From Candidatus Sumerlaeota bacterium (lineage in GTDB: Bacteria > Sumerlaeota > Sumerlaeia > SLMS01 > JAHLLQ01): a stretch of DNA of 64,000 bases. This document shows positions 1 through 8,877 of the stretch, one piece after another. Numbering within the stretch: position 1 is the first letter of the stretch; every line of letters starts with the position of its first letter. The DNA is taken from assembly GCA_030156535.1 (NCBI GenBank), contig JASGMJ010000008.1:85943-149942 (forward strand). The letters are read 5' to 3'. Position numbers and translations under genes: made by a program. A model generated the notes under the pieces. That model made no database searches. It was not told where the DNA came from and saw nothing but the letters and a program-made list of their open reading frames with translations.

Positions 1-800
1 GTCGTTGCCACGGCGGCGAAGTTCGGAAACTCGGCGACGACCTTGCGGATCATGCGCTTGAAGCTGGCGGGATCGAGTTTCGAGAAGCCCTCGTCCGCCC
101 CCTCGATTTCAAAGCCAAGGCACGCGCTGAAGTCCTCCTCGTTGCCGATCATGACATCGACATACGGAGCGAGCGCGCGATTGACTTCCTGGGCGCGCGC
201 CTTGCCGCCGTGTGATTTCCAGAGCGAGGCGCGATAATTGAGATCGTAGGAAACAATGGTGCCGTTGGCCTTGGCGGCCTTCATGGCTTCGAGGGCAACG
301 TCGGGGGTCGTTTCGGAGAGCGCGGCGAAGATGCCGCCGCAGTGGAAGACGCGCACGCCCTCGGATGCGAAGAGGCGCTGCCAGTCGATGTCGCCGGGCT
401 TGAGCTGGCTGACGGCGGTGTGCGCGCGGTCCGAGCATCCCGCTGCGGCGCGCACGCCAAAGCCGCGCTCGGTGAAGTTCAGCCCGTTGCGTGCAGCGCG
501 CCCGATACCATCGTAGGGCACCCACTTCACGTGGCTCATATCGACGCCGCCCTGCAGGATCAGGTCTTCAAGCAGACGGCCGACGTCGTTGTCGGCGAAC
601 GCGGTGACAACGGCGGTGCGCAGTCCGAAGCAGCGGCGCAGGCCGCGCGCGACGTTGTATTCGCCGCCGCCCTCCCAGGCGCGGAACGTGCGCGCCGTGC
701 GCACTCGCCCGTCGCCGGGATCGAGGCGCAGCATCACCTCGCCGAGCGACACGGCATCCCAGAGGCATTCTTCACGGGAACGAAACGCGAGTGCAGTCAT
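1..800 (-). CDS. kdgK: PfkB-family sugar kinase, probably 2-keto-3-deoxygluconate kinase (3' end missing)
   Basis: Cytoplasmic carbohydrate kinase of the PfkB/ribokinase family; about 266 codons are visible and the frame runs off the left edge, so the C-terminal catalytic Asp and ATP-binding region cannot be seen. The N-terminus reads MTALAFRSREECLWDAVS followed by LGEVMLRLDPG, the typical start of ketodeoxygluconate kinases; a GGEYNVARGL substrate-site segment and a late MIGNEEDF segment also fit that subgroup. The ATG at 800 is preceded by GGAGG at good spacing. It is the last visible gene of a five-gene operon, 15 bases after the SDR gene. With GH88 and an SDR upstream, phosphorylation of 2-keto-3-deoxygluconate to KDPG is the likely job. 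Family assignment is firm; exact substrate is inferred from context. Confidence 0.8.
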   Translation of the reverse strand, partial: MTALAFRSREECLWDAVSLGEVMLRLDPGDGRVRTARTFRAWEGGGEYNVARGLRRCFGLRTAVVTAFADNDVGRLLEDLILQGGVDMSHVKWVPYDGIGRAARNGLNFTERGFGVRAAAGCSDRAHTAVSQLKPGDIDWQRLFASEGVRVFHCGGIFAALSETTPDVALEAMKAAKANGTIVSYDLNYRASLWKSHGGKARAQEVNRALAPYVDVMIGNEEDFSACLGFEIEGADEGFSKLDPASFKRMIRKVVAEFPNFAAVAT

Positions 801-815
801 GGCCGAATCCTCCGA

Positions 816-1610
816 TCAGAGACGATGCAGATTGAACCCACCGCTGACGTCGATGACGGCGCCAGTCGAATAATCGAGATCGCCGCGGGCGAAGGCGGAA
901 ACGGCCCGTGCGATGTCCTCGGGCTGGCCCCAGCGGCGCTGCGGGAAGATGCCGCCCGCGATCAGCGCGTCGTACTTTTCCTTCACGCCGGAAGTCATGT
1001 CGGTGGCAATGACGCCGGGCCGAATGTCCACGACGGGGATGTCGTGCTCGCCGAGACGATCGGCGAAGAGAGACGCGGCCATCGACAGCCCCGCCTTCGA
1101 GATGCAGTAGTCGCCGCGATTGACCGACGCCGTGAACGACGAGATCGACGTGACGAAGGCAATGCGGGCCTTCTCGACAACGCCCGCCTGCTTGTAGCCG
1201 ATCATGCGCTTTGCCGCGAGTTGCGTGAGGAAGTACGGCCCCTTGAGGTTGATGCCGATCAGGCGGTCGAAACTTTCCTCGCCCGCGTCGAGAATATCGG
1301 CGCGCACGTTGGGCGCGACGCCCGCGTTGTTGACGAGCAGATCAAGGCGCCCGTGGCGTTCGTCGATGGTGTCGAGCAGACGCTGGCGATCCTGTGCGCT
1401 GGAGACGTCGGCGCGCACGATGTCCGCCTCGCCACCCTCGCGTTCAATGGTGGCTTTCACTTCGCCCGCGCCGCGATCCGTGATGGCCGGATCGGCCGAA
1501 CGGCTGTTGACGACGACGAGGTAGCCGTCGCGCGCGAGCTGCAGGGCCACGGCGCGGCCGATGCCCGCCCCCGATCCCGTTACCAGTGCCACACGCTTCT
1601 TCGACGCCAT
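816..1610 (-). CDS. SDR-family oxidoreductase (KduD-like sugar dehydrogenase candidate)
   Basis: Classical short-chain dehydrogenase/reductase, 264 residues, cytoplasmic. The Rossmann dinucleotide motif TGSGAGIG lies at residues 11-18, the NNAG structural motif at about 90, and the YCISK catalytic Tyr-Lys pair at about 165, with the upstream Ser in VTSISSF. The C-terminus ends in [15 protein letters not shown], the usual SDR tail. The ATG at 1610 has GAGAGGAGA just upstream. It lies 14 bases after the isomerase gene and 15 before the sugar kinase. Automated pipelines often call such proteins 3-oxoacyl-ACP reductase, but the operon makes a sugar-acid dehydrogenase, for example reduction of 2,5-diketo-3-deoxygluconate, more likely. 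Substrate is inference. Confidence 0.85.
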   Translation of the reverse strand: MASKKRVALVTGSGAGIGRAVALQLARDGYLVVVNSRSADPAITDRGAGEVKATIEREGGEADIVRADVSSAQDRQRLLDTIDERHGRLDLLVNNAGVAPNVRADILDAGEESFDRLIGINLKGPYFLTQLAAKRMIGYKQAGVVEKARIAFVTSISSFTASVNRGDYCISKAGLSMAASLFADRLGEHDIPVVDIRPGVIATDMTSGVKEKYDALIAGGIFPQRRWGQPEDIARAVSAFARGDLDYSTGAVIDVSGGFNLHRL

Positions 1611-1624
1611 GGGTGATTCTCCTC

Positions 1625-2455
1625 TCAGCTGTTCTTCAGGTAGGCGGCCTTGATCTTCTCAATGTAGGCTTGCTGGTTCATGCCCCAATACTCCGTGGAG
1701 AAAACCTCGACTTCGTTGAAGCCGCGAAAGCCGTTTGCTTCGACCCAACCGCGAATGCTGGGAATGTCGATGCAGCCGTCGCCCATGAGGCCGCGGTCGT
1801 TGAGCAGATCGCGTGTGGGCGTGCGCCAGTCGCAGATGTGAAAAGCGAAGAGCGCGTCGAGCGCGGCGCAGCGCGCGATCTGGGCTTCAAGTTCGGGGTC
1901 CCACCACAGATGGAAAATGTCGACGGCGACGCCGACGGATTTGCTGGCGAGTTGTTCCACCATGTCGTTGGCCTGGCGCATCGTGTTCACGGCCGAACGA
2001 TCGTCGGCGTACATGGGATGCAGCGGCTCGATGGCGAGGCGGACGCCGGCCTGCTCCGCGTGCGGCAGCACGGCGGCAATGCCGTCGGTGATCTGGCGGC
2101 GCGATTCGTCGAGCGGCAGCCCCGGCACGGCGCCGCACACGAGCACGACATGCGGCGCGCCGATGGCGGCGGCTTCATCCACGGCGCGGCGGTTGTCATC
2201 GATGGCCTTGCGGCGGCCTTCCTCCGACGTTGCGGGAAAGAACCCACCGCGGCAGAGGCTGACAACGCGGAGTCCCGATTCGCGCAGCCACGCGCCGGCT
2301 TGTTCGGCGCCGACGCCTTCGAGCACGTTGCGCCACACCGTGATGGCCGGAATGCCCGCCTGCACGTAGGCGTCGATGCACTGACGCAGCGACAACGGCT
2401 TCGTCGTCATCGTGTGCACGCACAGGCGCGAGAGATCCTTGAGCGGTTCGGTCAT
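1625..2455 (-). CDS. Sugar phosphate isomerase/epimerase-like TIM-barrel protein
   Basis: Xylose-isomerase-like TIM-barrel protein (AP endonuclease family 2 fold), 276 residues, cytoplasmic. Segments typical of the family are [13 protein letters not shown] near the start, [10 protein letters not shown] and [17 protein letters not shown] (metal-binding Glu and Asp/His on barrel strands), FHICDW, and a late [14 protein letters not shown] carrying the final metal-binding Glu. The start at 2455 is chosen because GAGGAGA lies directly upstream; a start at 2509 would overlap the preceding gene. It lies 14 bases after the Gfo/Idh gene. Such proteins commonly isomerise or epimerise keto-sugars or inositol derivatives in degradation operons. 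The substrate cannot be read from the sequence. Confidence 0.8.
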   Translation of the reverse strand: MTEPLKDLSRLCVHTMTTKPLSLRQCIDAYVQAGIPAITVWRNVLEGVGAEQAGAWLRESGLRVVSLCRGGFFPATSEEGRRKAIDDNRRAVDEAAAIGAPHVVLVCGAVPGLPLDESRRQITDGIAAVLPHAEQAGVRLAIEPLHPMYADDRSAVNTMRQANDMVEQLASKSVGVAVDIFHLWWDPELEAQIARCAALDALFAFHICDWRTPTRDLLNDRGLMGDGCIDIPSIRGWVEANGFRGFNEVEVFSTEYWGMNQQAYIEKIKAAYLKNS

Positions 2456-2469
2456 GTCGTTCTCCTCGG

Positions 2470-3615
2470 TCAGAGTGCGGGGACGTCGAGCCAGCAGCGC
2501 TTCTTCCACGATTCAAGGCCGAGTTCGGCGAGCTGCACGCCCTTGGCGGCCTCGCGCAGCGTCCAGCGGTACGGATCGCCGAGCACCACGTGGCGCAGGA
2601 AGAGTTCCCACTGCACCTTGAATGCGTTGTCGTAGGTCTCGTTCTCGGGCATCGGAATCCACCAGTCGCGGTACTTCACGGGGCTTTCGATGTCGGGGTT
2701 CCAGACGGCGCGCGGCGTGTTGCCGCGATGCTGGATCTTCACATTGCGCAGTCCGGCAACTGCCGAACCGTTCGTGCCATCCACGTGCATCTCGAACAAT
2801 TCGTCACGGTTCACGCGCGTCGCCCACGACGAGTTGAACTGGCAGATGATCCCCTTTTCCGTCTCGAAGGTGGCGTAGGCTGCGTCGTCCGTGTCGCAGG
2901 TGTAGGGTTTGCCGGACTCGTCCCAGCGCGTGCCGATGTGCGTGGCACCGAGGCACGAGAGCGACGTGATGTCGCCGAAGAGGTTATCGACGACGTAGCG
3001 CCAGTGGCACAACATGTCGACGATGATGCCGCCGCCGTCGGCTTTGCGGTAGTTCCAGGACGGGCGCTGGAGCGGCTCGTGCTCGCCCTCGAAGACCCAG
3101 TAGCCGAACTCGCCGCGCACGGAGAGAATCTCGCCGAAGAAGCCGCTGTCGATCAGGTAGCGGAGCTTGCGCAGCCCGGGGAGCCAGAGCTTGTCCTGGA
3201 CGGCGCCGTTCTTCACGCCCTTCTTCTCGGCGGCCTGCGCGAGGGCGATGGCCTCGGCGGAGTTTTCCGCCGTCGGCTTCTCGCAGTAGATGTGCTTGCC
3301 CGCCGCGATGGCCTGCTTCACGGCGGCGGCGCGGCGCAGCGTCGTCTGCGCGTCGAAGTAGATCGTGTACTTCTCGTCCTTCAGGCACGCATCGAGATCG
3401 GTGGACCAGGCGATGCCGTCGCCCATGGCGGCGAGTTCCTTCAGCTTGTTCTCGTTGCGGCCGACGAGGATTGGCTCGGGCATGATCGTCTCGGAGTCCG
3501 AGATGCGCACGCCGCCCTGCTTGCGAATGGCGAGGATCGAGCGGATGTAGTGCTGGTTCCTGCCCATCCGGCCCGTCACGCCGTTCATGATGATCCCGAT
3601 GCGATGCGTCTTCAT
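2470..3615 (-). CDS. Gfo/Idh/MocA-family oxidoreductase
   Basis: NAD(P)-dependent sugar oxidoreductase, 381 residues, cytoplasmic with no signal peptide. The N-terminus IGIIMNGVTGRMGRNQH is the Rossmann nucleotide-binding start, though it has a GVTGRMG loop rather than the common GxGxxG form. The family hallmark EKPTAE (catalytic Lys of the EKP motif) lies at about residue 113. The C-terminal half contains the beta-sheet substrate domain, with GGGIIVDMLCHWRYVVDNLFG resembling the Gfo/Idh metal or substrate loop. It follows the GH88 gene by 27 bases and precedes the isomerase by 14. Probable role: oxidation or reduction of the sugar released by the GH88 enzyme. Family is clear; substrate unknown. 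Confidence 0.88.
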   Translation of the reverse strand: MKTHRIGIIMNGVTGRMGRNQHYIRSILAIRKQGGVRISDSETIMPEPILVGRNENKLKELAAMGDGIAWSTDLDACLKDEKYTIYFDAQTTLRRAAAVKQAIAAGKHIYCEKPTAENSAEAIALAQAAEKKGVKNGAVQDKLWLPGLRKLRYLIDSGFFGEILSVRGEFGYWVFEGEHEPLQRPSWNYRKADGGGIIVDMLCHWRYVVDNLFGDITSLSCLGATHIGTRWDESGKPYTCDTDDAAYATFETEKGIICQFNSSWATRVNRDELFEMHVDGTNGSAVAGLRNVKIQHRGNTPRAVWNPDIESPVKYRDWWIPMPENETYDNAFKVQWELFLRHVVLGDPYRWTLREAAKGVQLAELGLESWKKRCWLDVPAL

Positions 3616-3642
3616 GATCTCGTTCCTTTCGTGTTGGCCGTT

Positions 3643-4992
3643 TCAGGCAAAGAAGGTGGGGTAGGGTTCGCCGTTGAGCACGCGATGCAGATAAACGGCC
3701 AGTTCGACGGCGTGGTAGTCGCCCCACATCGACGATTCACCCTGGGGGATTTTCTTGCCGGGCGGCGTGTAGTCCCAATCGTTGGGGCGATGGTAGATGG
3801 AGTGCAGGATCAGGCCTTCGTGCTTGGGGTTCGTGGAGAGGTACGGAGCGGCGAGCAGCGTGCGCGCAACGGTGAGGCCCGCCTGCCAGTACTTGCGGCC
3901 CTCCGCGGTGCGGATGCCGAGATACCGGCCGAGGCGCAGGAGGCCCTGGGCACTGATGGCGGCGGCCGAGCTGTCGACCGGTTCATAGGGATTGTCGGGG
4001 CGCGACTTCACCTTCAGGTGGTTGGGCATTTTCGCCAGCCCGGGCGCGCCGGTGTCCCAGTAGGGAATGCCGTCGGCGGCGGCGTTCTCGATGAAGAAAT
4101 CGCAGGTGGCCTTTGCCGTTCTGAGCAGGTCGCGCTTGAAGGCCTCGTGTGCTTTTCCGCCGTGTGCCTCGAAAAACTCGAGTTCCTCGGCGGCCCCGGC
4201 GATGACCCACGAGAGCCCGCGCGTCCACGTGGAGAAGGGCGAGTAGCCCTGCTGGGTGCTCGGGCAGCGATACGCGCCGTCCTTGCAGTTGAAGATGCTC
4301 TCATGGACGACGCGGCCGCGCACATCATAGGCGTCGCGTCCCTCGCCGAAGTACACGTTGTATTTGAACGTGTTGTTCATGTGCTCGATGGCGCGCTGGA
4401 GCAGCGAGAACTTGCGGTCCCCTTCGCCCATCAGGCAATGGCCGAGATGATGCGCGGCGACCAGCGCGCGGCACGAGCGAATCGTGTCGGAGAACAGCGA
4501 GTGCGGCCCGTTGAACGAATGAATGAAGCCGGTGCCGTCGGCGATCGTCGTCCAGCGCGCGGCCTGCACCGCGCCGGAGACCTTCAACGCCATGTCGTAG
4601 TAGGCAAGGCGGTCGGCGCCCTCGCCGGATTTCCCTTCGAGCAGAAGGCGGCGCAGATTGCCGTAGGTCGAGACGTTATTGAAGCCGTGATCGTGGACGC
4701 CGATATGGCTGACGTGCGGCGCCATGTAGCGGTCGGTGTTTGCGATGCCCATGTCGAGCAGCTTGCGGTCGCCCGTGGCGTCAAAGAGCAGCACCTGGAT
4801 GCCGAACTGGAATCCCTGGGTCCATTCCGTCCAGCCGCGCGTGGTGTACCTGCCCTTGACGGTGAAGACGGGCGAGCCCTTCGCCGGGTTCCAGCTCTTG
4901 TTCAGACGCTCGGCCTTGGCGGCGGCGAGCGAGAAGAAGCGGTCGAGGGGCTTGCGCAGATCCTCTGCCTTCAGTTTCCGGTCGATTTTCAT
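3643..4992 (-). CDS. GH88 unsaturated glucuronyl hydrolase-like protein
   Basis: About 449 residues, resembling glycoside hydrolase family 88 enzymes, which remove 4,5-unsaturated uronic acids left on oligosaccharides by polysaccharide lyases. Features that fit an alpha6/alpha6-barrel enzyme of this family are VKGRYTTRGWTEWTQGFQ, YSPFSTWTRGLSWVIAGA, PYEPVDSSAAAISAQGLLRL and the terminal WGDYHAVELAVYLHRVLNG. No signal peptide is present, so it probably acts in the cytoplasm on imported oligosaccharides. The start at 4992 is chosen for the GAGAGG site just upstream; an in-frame ATG at 5037 has no such site. It is the first gene of the operon and faces the AraC regulator across about 120 bases. 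Confidence 0.82.
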   Translation of the reverse strand: MKIDRKLKAEDLRKPLDRFFSLAAAKAERLNKSWNPAKGSPVFTVKGRYTTRGWTEWTQGFQFGIQVLLFDATGDRKLLDMGIANTDRYMAPHVSHIGVHDHGFNNVSTYGNLRRLLLEGKSGEGADRLAYYDMALKVSGAVQAARWTTIADGTGFIHSFNGPHSLFSDTIRSCRALVAAHHLGHCLMGEGDRKFSLLQRAIEHMNNTFKYNVYFGEGRDAYDVRGRVVHESIFNCKDGAYRCPSTQQGYSPFSTWTRGLSWVIAGAAEELEFFEAHGGKAHEAFKRDLLRTAKATCDFFIENAAADGIPYWDTGAPGLAKMPNHLKVKSRPDNPYEPVDSSAAAISAQGLLRLGRYLGIRTAEGRKYWQAGLTVARTLLAAPYLSTNPKHEGLILHSIYHRPNDWDYTPPGKKIPQGESSMWGDYHAVELAVYLHRVLNGEPYPTFFA

Positions 4993-5115
4993 GGAGCGCC
5001 TCTCGGTGTGATCGTCCTGATGATAGGAGGCTGGCACGGAGAGGCTTGACGTGTCTTGGCGTTCGATGTTCGTGTTCTTTGCGTATTGGGCAATTCACGT
5101 TCCCGGAGGGTTGCA
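4993..5115. promoter_or_regulatory. Divergent promoter region between GH88 operon and araC-type gene
   Basis: A 123-base gap separates two divergent translation starts and is the only place for both promoters and the AraC operator. A TTGACG hexamer at 5046-5051 could be a -35 element toward the regulator, but no good -10 follows at 17 bases. No convincing long palindrome or direct repeat stands out. The regulator's ribosome site GGAGGG lies at 5105-5110. Confidence 0.4.
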
Positions 5116-5949
5116 ATGCCGGCGACCGCCGTTTCCCGTCCGCTCCGCCTCCAGCTTCCCCAGAGCGGCGTGCTCGCCGCGGAGAGCATCCACGGCCCGG
5201 CGTTCCGGATGCCGGAGGAGAAGCACCCCTTCCACGAACTTTACTTCGTTTACCGTGGGAATCTGAAGGTTTTCGCGGGCACGCGGATCGACCCGGTGTA
5301 TCTGAGCGAAGGCTCGCTCTTCCCGATCGAGCGCGAAACGGTGCACCGGATCGAGGACCAGTCCGGGGCGGTGCTGCTGATTCTGGCGCTGGCCGAGGAC
5401 TTCATCGCGGTCCATCCGGCGCGGCGCGACGTGTGGCGCATCCTGCAACGCAAGGGAGCGGCGGGGTTTCGGCCGGGGCTGTTCGAACGCGAACGCATCG
5501 AGCGCTCGTTCCGCACGATCCTGGCCGAGCAGGCCGCCGCGCGCACGGGCGCGGAACTCGTGCTGCGCTCCGAGGCCGACGCGATCCTCGTGGCGCTCGC
5601 GCGGCTCCCCGAGGAATGCCGCGAGCGCAACTCGTACGTTCGCGTGGCCGACGTGCTGCGCAGCCTGGAAGCGACGTTCTTCGAGGATTGGGACATCGAC
5701 CTCGCGGCGCGGCGGGCGCACTTGTCGCGCCGGCGCTTCTCGATGATCTTTCGCGAGATTGCGGGGATGAGCTTCGTCGACAAGCGCAACGAGCTGCGGC
5801 TGGAGTACGCGGCGGGGCTGATCGCGGAGGGACGGAACACGATCATCGGCGCGGCGTTTTCGAGCGGCTTCGGCGACCTGGCGCATTTCTACCGGCTGTT
5901 CCGGCGACGCTTCGGCGCCCCGCCCGGCAAGTGGGCGGGAAGGAAATGA
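5116..5949 (+). CDS. AraC-family transcriptional regulator
   Basis: 277 residues. The N-terminal cupin-type ligand domain contains HGPAFRMPEEKHPFHELYFV and an acidic HRIEDQSGAVLLIL strand. The C-terminal two helix-turn-helix AraC domain contains IDLAARRAHLSRRRFSMIF and then IGAAFSSGFGDLAHFYRLFR, matching the conserved second helix-turn-helix with GF...HFxRxF. The start at 5116 is chosen for GGAGGG six bases upstream; an earlier ATG at 5056 lacks one. It is divergent from the GH88 operon and is the obvious candidate regulator, sensing an uronate or oligosaccharide intermediate. Its stop codon directly abuts the nuoN stop on the other strand. Confidence 0.9.
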   Translation: MPATAVSRPLRLQLPQSGVLAAESIHGPAFRMPEEKHPFHELYFVYRGNLKVFAGTRIDPVYLSEGSLFPIERETVHRIEDQSGAVLLILALAEDFIAVHPARRDVWRILQRKGAAGFRPGLFERERIERSFRTILAEQAAARTGAELVLRSEADAILVALARLPEECRERNSYVRVADVLRSLEATFFEDWDIDLAARRAHLSRRRFSMIFREIAGMSFVDKRNELRLEYAAGLIAEGRNTIIGAAFSSGFGDLAHFYRLFRRRFGAPPGKWAGRK

Positions 5950-7386
5950 TCAGAAGTCGAGCGCGAGGGCGCTGGCGGCGCCGCGTGCGAGTTCCCAGAA
6001 CGCGTTGGGTGCCGTGCCCATCCAGACGACGACGATGCAGGCGAGCGAGGCGGCGGCAAACGTCATGGGGCTGGTGCGCAGCGCAGGAGCGCTCTCCTCC
6101 GGTGCGATGAGGTAGGCCTGACGCACCAGGCGCATGTAGTAGTACAGCGCGATGGCGGAGTTGATGGCGGCAAGCAGGACGGCGAGGAACTGGCCGCGTT
6201 CGAGAGCGGCGGAGAACAGGAACCATTTGCCGATGAAGCCGACGGTGGGGGGAAGGCCCGTGAGGCCGAAGACGCCGACGAGCAGGCAGAGGCCAAGGAA
6301 GGGGGAACGTTTCCAGAGACCGGCGAGAGCCTCGACGCCAACGTGGTCGTCGTCGCGCCCGATTTCGCAGACGACAACGAAGACAAGGTAGCTCATGGCG
6401 AAGTAGCCGAGAACGTAGAAGAGGGCGGAGGTGACACCGAGGCTGCTGAAGGCCTGGAGGCCGACGAGCAGGTAGCCCGCGTGCGCGGCGGCGGAGTAGC
6501 CGAGCAGGCGCTTGAGGTCCTTCTGCACGAGGGCGGCGAGGTTGCCGATCGTCATGGCGGCGAGGGCGCAGACGAGCAGGGCGGTGCGCAGTCCCTCGGC
6601 GCCGCCGCCGATGCTGAACAGCGAGACGATGCGGCAGAGCACGGCGACCGTGGCCACCTTCGACGAGGTCGCGATGAAGGCGACGACGGGATGCGGGGCG
6701 CTCTGGTAGGTGTCGGGTGCCCAGAAGTGGAACGGGAAGAGGGCGATCTTGAAGAGAAATCCGGCGAGCGTGAGCGCGAGGCCGAACCAGAAGAGCGGCG
6801 TGGCGGCGAGCTGGGGCGCCTGCGCCGCGATGTCGGCAAGGTAGGTCGATTGCGTCAGGCCGAAGAGGAAGCTCATGCCGTAGATCGTGACGGCGGAGGC
6901 GACCATGCCCTGGAGCATGTACTTCGCGGCGCCTTCGCTCCCCAGACGCGACTGGCGATTGAGCGCGACGAGAATGTAGAGCGGGAACGCGGAGAGTTCG
7001 AGCGCGATGTAGAGCGTGAGGAGCTCGGTGGCGCTGACGAGCATCATCATGCCGACGGTCGAAAAGAGCAGGAACAGCGGGTACTCCGGCCAGGCGCACT
7101 TGCGCACGGTGTGCGGCTCGCGCCCGAGCATCAGGACGAGAATCAGACCGGCGGAGAAGATGGTCTTCATCGACTGCGAAAAGAAATCAACGCGGTAGAT
7201 GTCCGGGAAGAAGGGCTCCCCCGTCATGGAGAACGTCGCGGCCGAGGCCACGAGCATAAACAGGCCGCCCACGAGTGCCGTGCCCCACGCGGCACGATGC
7301 GACATGCCCAGAATCGGTACGATGAAGACCACCGCAGCCGTGAGGAGCGCGAGCGTTTCAGGGAGGAAGAGGAGGAAGTTATCCAT
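5950..7386 (-). CDS. nuoN: NADH-quinone oxidoreductase subunit N
   Basis: 478-residue antiporter-like membrane subunit of complex I, with about 14 predicted membrane helices. Landmarks are the first helix LPETLALLTAAVVFIV, the proton-channel segments ELLTLYIALELSAFPLYILV and KYMLQGMVASAVTIYGMSFLFG, a Lys-bearing loop VQKDLKRLLGYSAAAHAGYL, and TVGFIGKWFLFSAAL. It is the last gene of the eleven-gene nuo operon, starting three bases after the nuoM stop. It works with NuoL and NuoM in proton or sodium translocation in the cytoplasmic membrane. The stop codon abuts that of the convergent AraC gene, and no terminator hairpin is visible between them. Confidence 0.96.
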   Translation of the reverse strand: MDNFLLFLPETLALLTAAVVFIVPILGMSHRAAWGTALVGGLFMLVASAATFSMTGEPFFPDIYRVDFFSQSMKTIFSAGLILVLMLGREPHTVRKCAWPEYPLFLLFSTVGMMMLVSATELLTLYIALELSAFPLYILVALNRQSRLGSEGAAKYMLQGMVASAVTIYGMSFLFGLTQSTYLADIAAQAPQLAATPLFWFGLALTLAGFLFKIALFPFHFWAPDTYQSAPHPVVAFIATSSKVATVAVLCRIVSLFSIGGGAEGLRTALLVCALAAMTIGNLAALVQKDLKRLLGYSAAAHAGYLLVGLQAFSSLGVTSALFYVLGYFAMSYLVFVVVCEIGRDDDHVGVEALAGLWKRSPFLGLCLLVGVFGLTGLPPTVGFIGKWFLFSAALERGQFLAVLLAAINSAIALYYYMRLVRQAYLIAPEESAPALRTSPMTFAAASLACIVVVWMGTAPNAFWELARGAASALALDF

Positions 7387-7389
7387 GGA

Positions 7390-8862
7390 TCAGAATCCCG
7401 CGGCCAGAAGATTGGTGGAGGACCCGATCAGGTCGAGCATGGCACGGGGCGCGAAACCGAAGAAGAGCAGAACAGCGACGAGAAGAGCGCGCGGGAAAAC
7501 CTCCCAGCCTTCGAGGTCGCGCAGCGAATTCCACTTCGGATTCGGTGGGCCGAAGAAGGCCTGTTCGAAGACGCGCAGCACGTAGAGCGCGGTGACCACA
7601 AGGGCCGCGATGATGCACACGCCGATGAAGGGCACGGTCTTCATGGCGGCGAGGAACACGAGCATCTCGGGCCAGAAGCTGGCGAGGCCGGGCAGGCCCG
7701 CGCCGCACAGGCCCGCGACGATGAAGATCGAAACGGCACGCGGCATCTGCGAGCCGAGCCCGCCGAAGTCCGCGATGGTCTTGGAGTGAGCGCGGTCGTA
7801 AATGAAGCCCACGGTGCTGAAGAACAACGCCGTCATGATGCCATGGGCAAACATCTGGAAGACGGCGCCGTTGAACGCGTCGGCCGAGGCGATTCCCATC
7901 ACGCCCAGATTGATGCCGAGCAGCACGATGCCCATGTGCGAAACGGAGGAGAAGCCGATGACGAACTTGAAGTCGGTTTGCTTGAGCGCAACGAAGGCTC
8001 CGTAGACGACGCCTGCGGCGGCAAAGCCCGCGAAGATCGGCGCCCAGTAGACCGCGCCGTCGGGAAGCAGCCGCACGCAGACGGCAAGCACGCCGAACGC
8101 GCCGAGCTTCATCAGCACGCCCGCGTGCAGCATCGAAACGGCGGACGGCGCGGCAACGTGGCCCGTGGGCGACCAGCCGTGGAACGGGAACATGCCCGCG
8201 AGCACCCCGAAGCCCACGTAGGCGAACGGGTAGACGAAAATCTGGAACTCGCGCGTGAATTCATGCTGGGCAAGCGCGACGAGGCTGAACGTGCCGAGCC
8301 CGGCTTCGTGGTAGATCGCCAGCAGCGCGGGGAAGAGCAGGGCGCTGCCCGCGAGCAGGAAGAGCATCAGCTTCATCGCCGCGTATTCCTTGCGCGTGCT
8401 CCCCCAAATCAGGATCAGCGGGTACATCGGAACGACGGCGATCTCGTAGAAGAAGAAAAAGAAGAAGAGGTCCTGCGTCATGAAGACGCCGTAGACGCCG
8501 ATCACGAGCAGGATCATGAAGGCGAAGTATTCCTTCACGCGCAGCGAGAGGTCCCACATCGTCAGAACGCCCGCGAAGTAAACGAGCGAGTTCAGCATCA
8601 GCAGCGCGACGCCGTAACCATCGACAGCCATGTGGTACGTGATGCCCACGGAGGGGACCCAGGGGACGATTTCCTCGAACTGGAGGCCGCCCGCCGCCGC
8701 GTCGTACCCCAGCCAGACGAACACGGAAAGGGCGAGCGAGAGCGCGCTCGAAACCGCCGCCGTCCATCGGACGAACGACACGCGCGAGGCAGGCGTCGCC
8801 ATGATGACGAGCAACGCCAGCGTCGGGCAGAGCAGAATGAAAGTCAGAACCGGAAAACCCAT
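7390..8862 (-). CDS. nuoM: NADH-quinone oxidoreductase subunit M
   Basis: 490-residue antiporter-like complex I subunit with about 14 membrane helices. Diagnostic segments are MTQDLFFFFFFYEIAVVPMY (the essential Glu in the FFFYE helix), the PFHGWSPTGHVAAPSAVSML loop, and the Lys-containing LKQTDFKFVIGFSSVSHMG. Length is normal for the family. It lies between nuoL and nuoN on the same strand with very short gaps (15 bases from nuoL, 3 to nuoN). It acts in ion translocation in the membrane arm. Assignment is secure. Confidence 0.96.
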   Translation of the reverse strand: MGFPVLTFILLCPTLALLVIMATPASRVSFVRWTAAVSSALSLALSVFVWLGYDAAAGGLQFEEIVPWVPSVGITYHMAVDGYGVALLMLNSLVYFAGVLTMWDLSLRVKEYFAFMILLVIGVYGVFMTQDLFFFFFFYEIAVVPMYPLILIWGSTRKEYAAMKLMLFLLAGSALLFPALLAIYHEAGLGTFSLVALAQHEFTREFQIFVYPFAYVGFGVLAGMFPFHGWSPTGHVAAPSAVSMLHAGVLMKLGAFGVLAVCVRLLPDGAVYWAPIFAGFAAAGVVYGAFVALKQTDFKFVIGFSSVSHMGIVLLGINLGVMGIASADAFNGAVFQMFAHGIMTALFFSTVGFIYDRAHSKTIADFGGLGSQMPRAVSIFIVAGLCGAGLPGLASFWPEMLVFLAAMKTVPFIGVCIIAALVVTALYVLRVFEQAFFGPPNPKWNSLRDLEGWEVFPRALLVAVLLFFGFAPRAMLDLIGSSTNLLAAGF

Positions 8863-8877
8863 CGAGCCGTTCTTCCT

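Noticed and set aside
2590..5049. Long plus-strand open frame over the GH88 and Gfo/Idh genes
   Set aside because: Same cause: the minus-strand proteins are recognised families and this frame is not.
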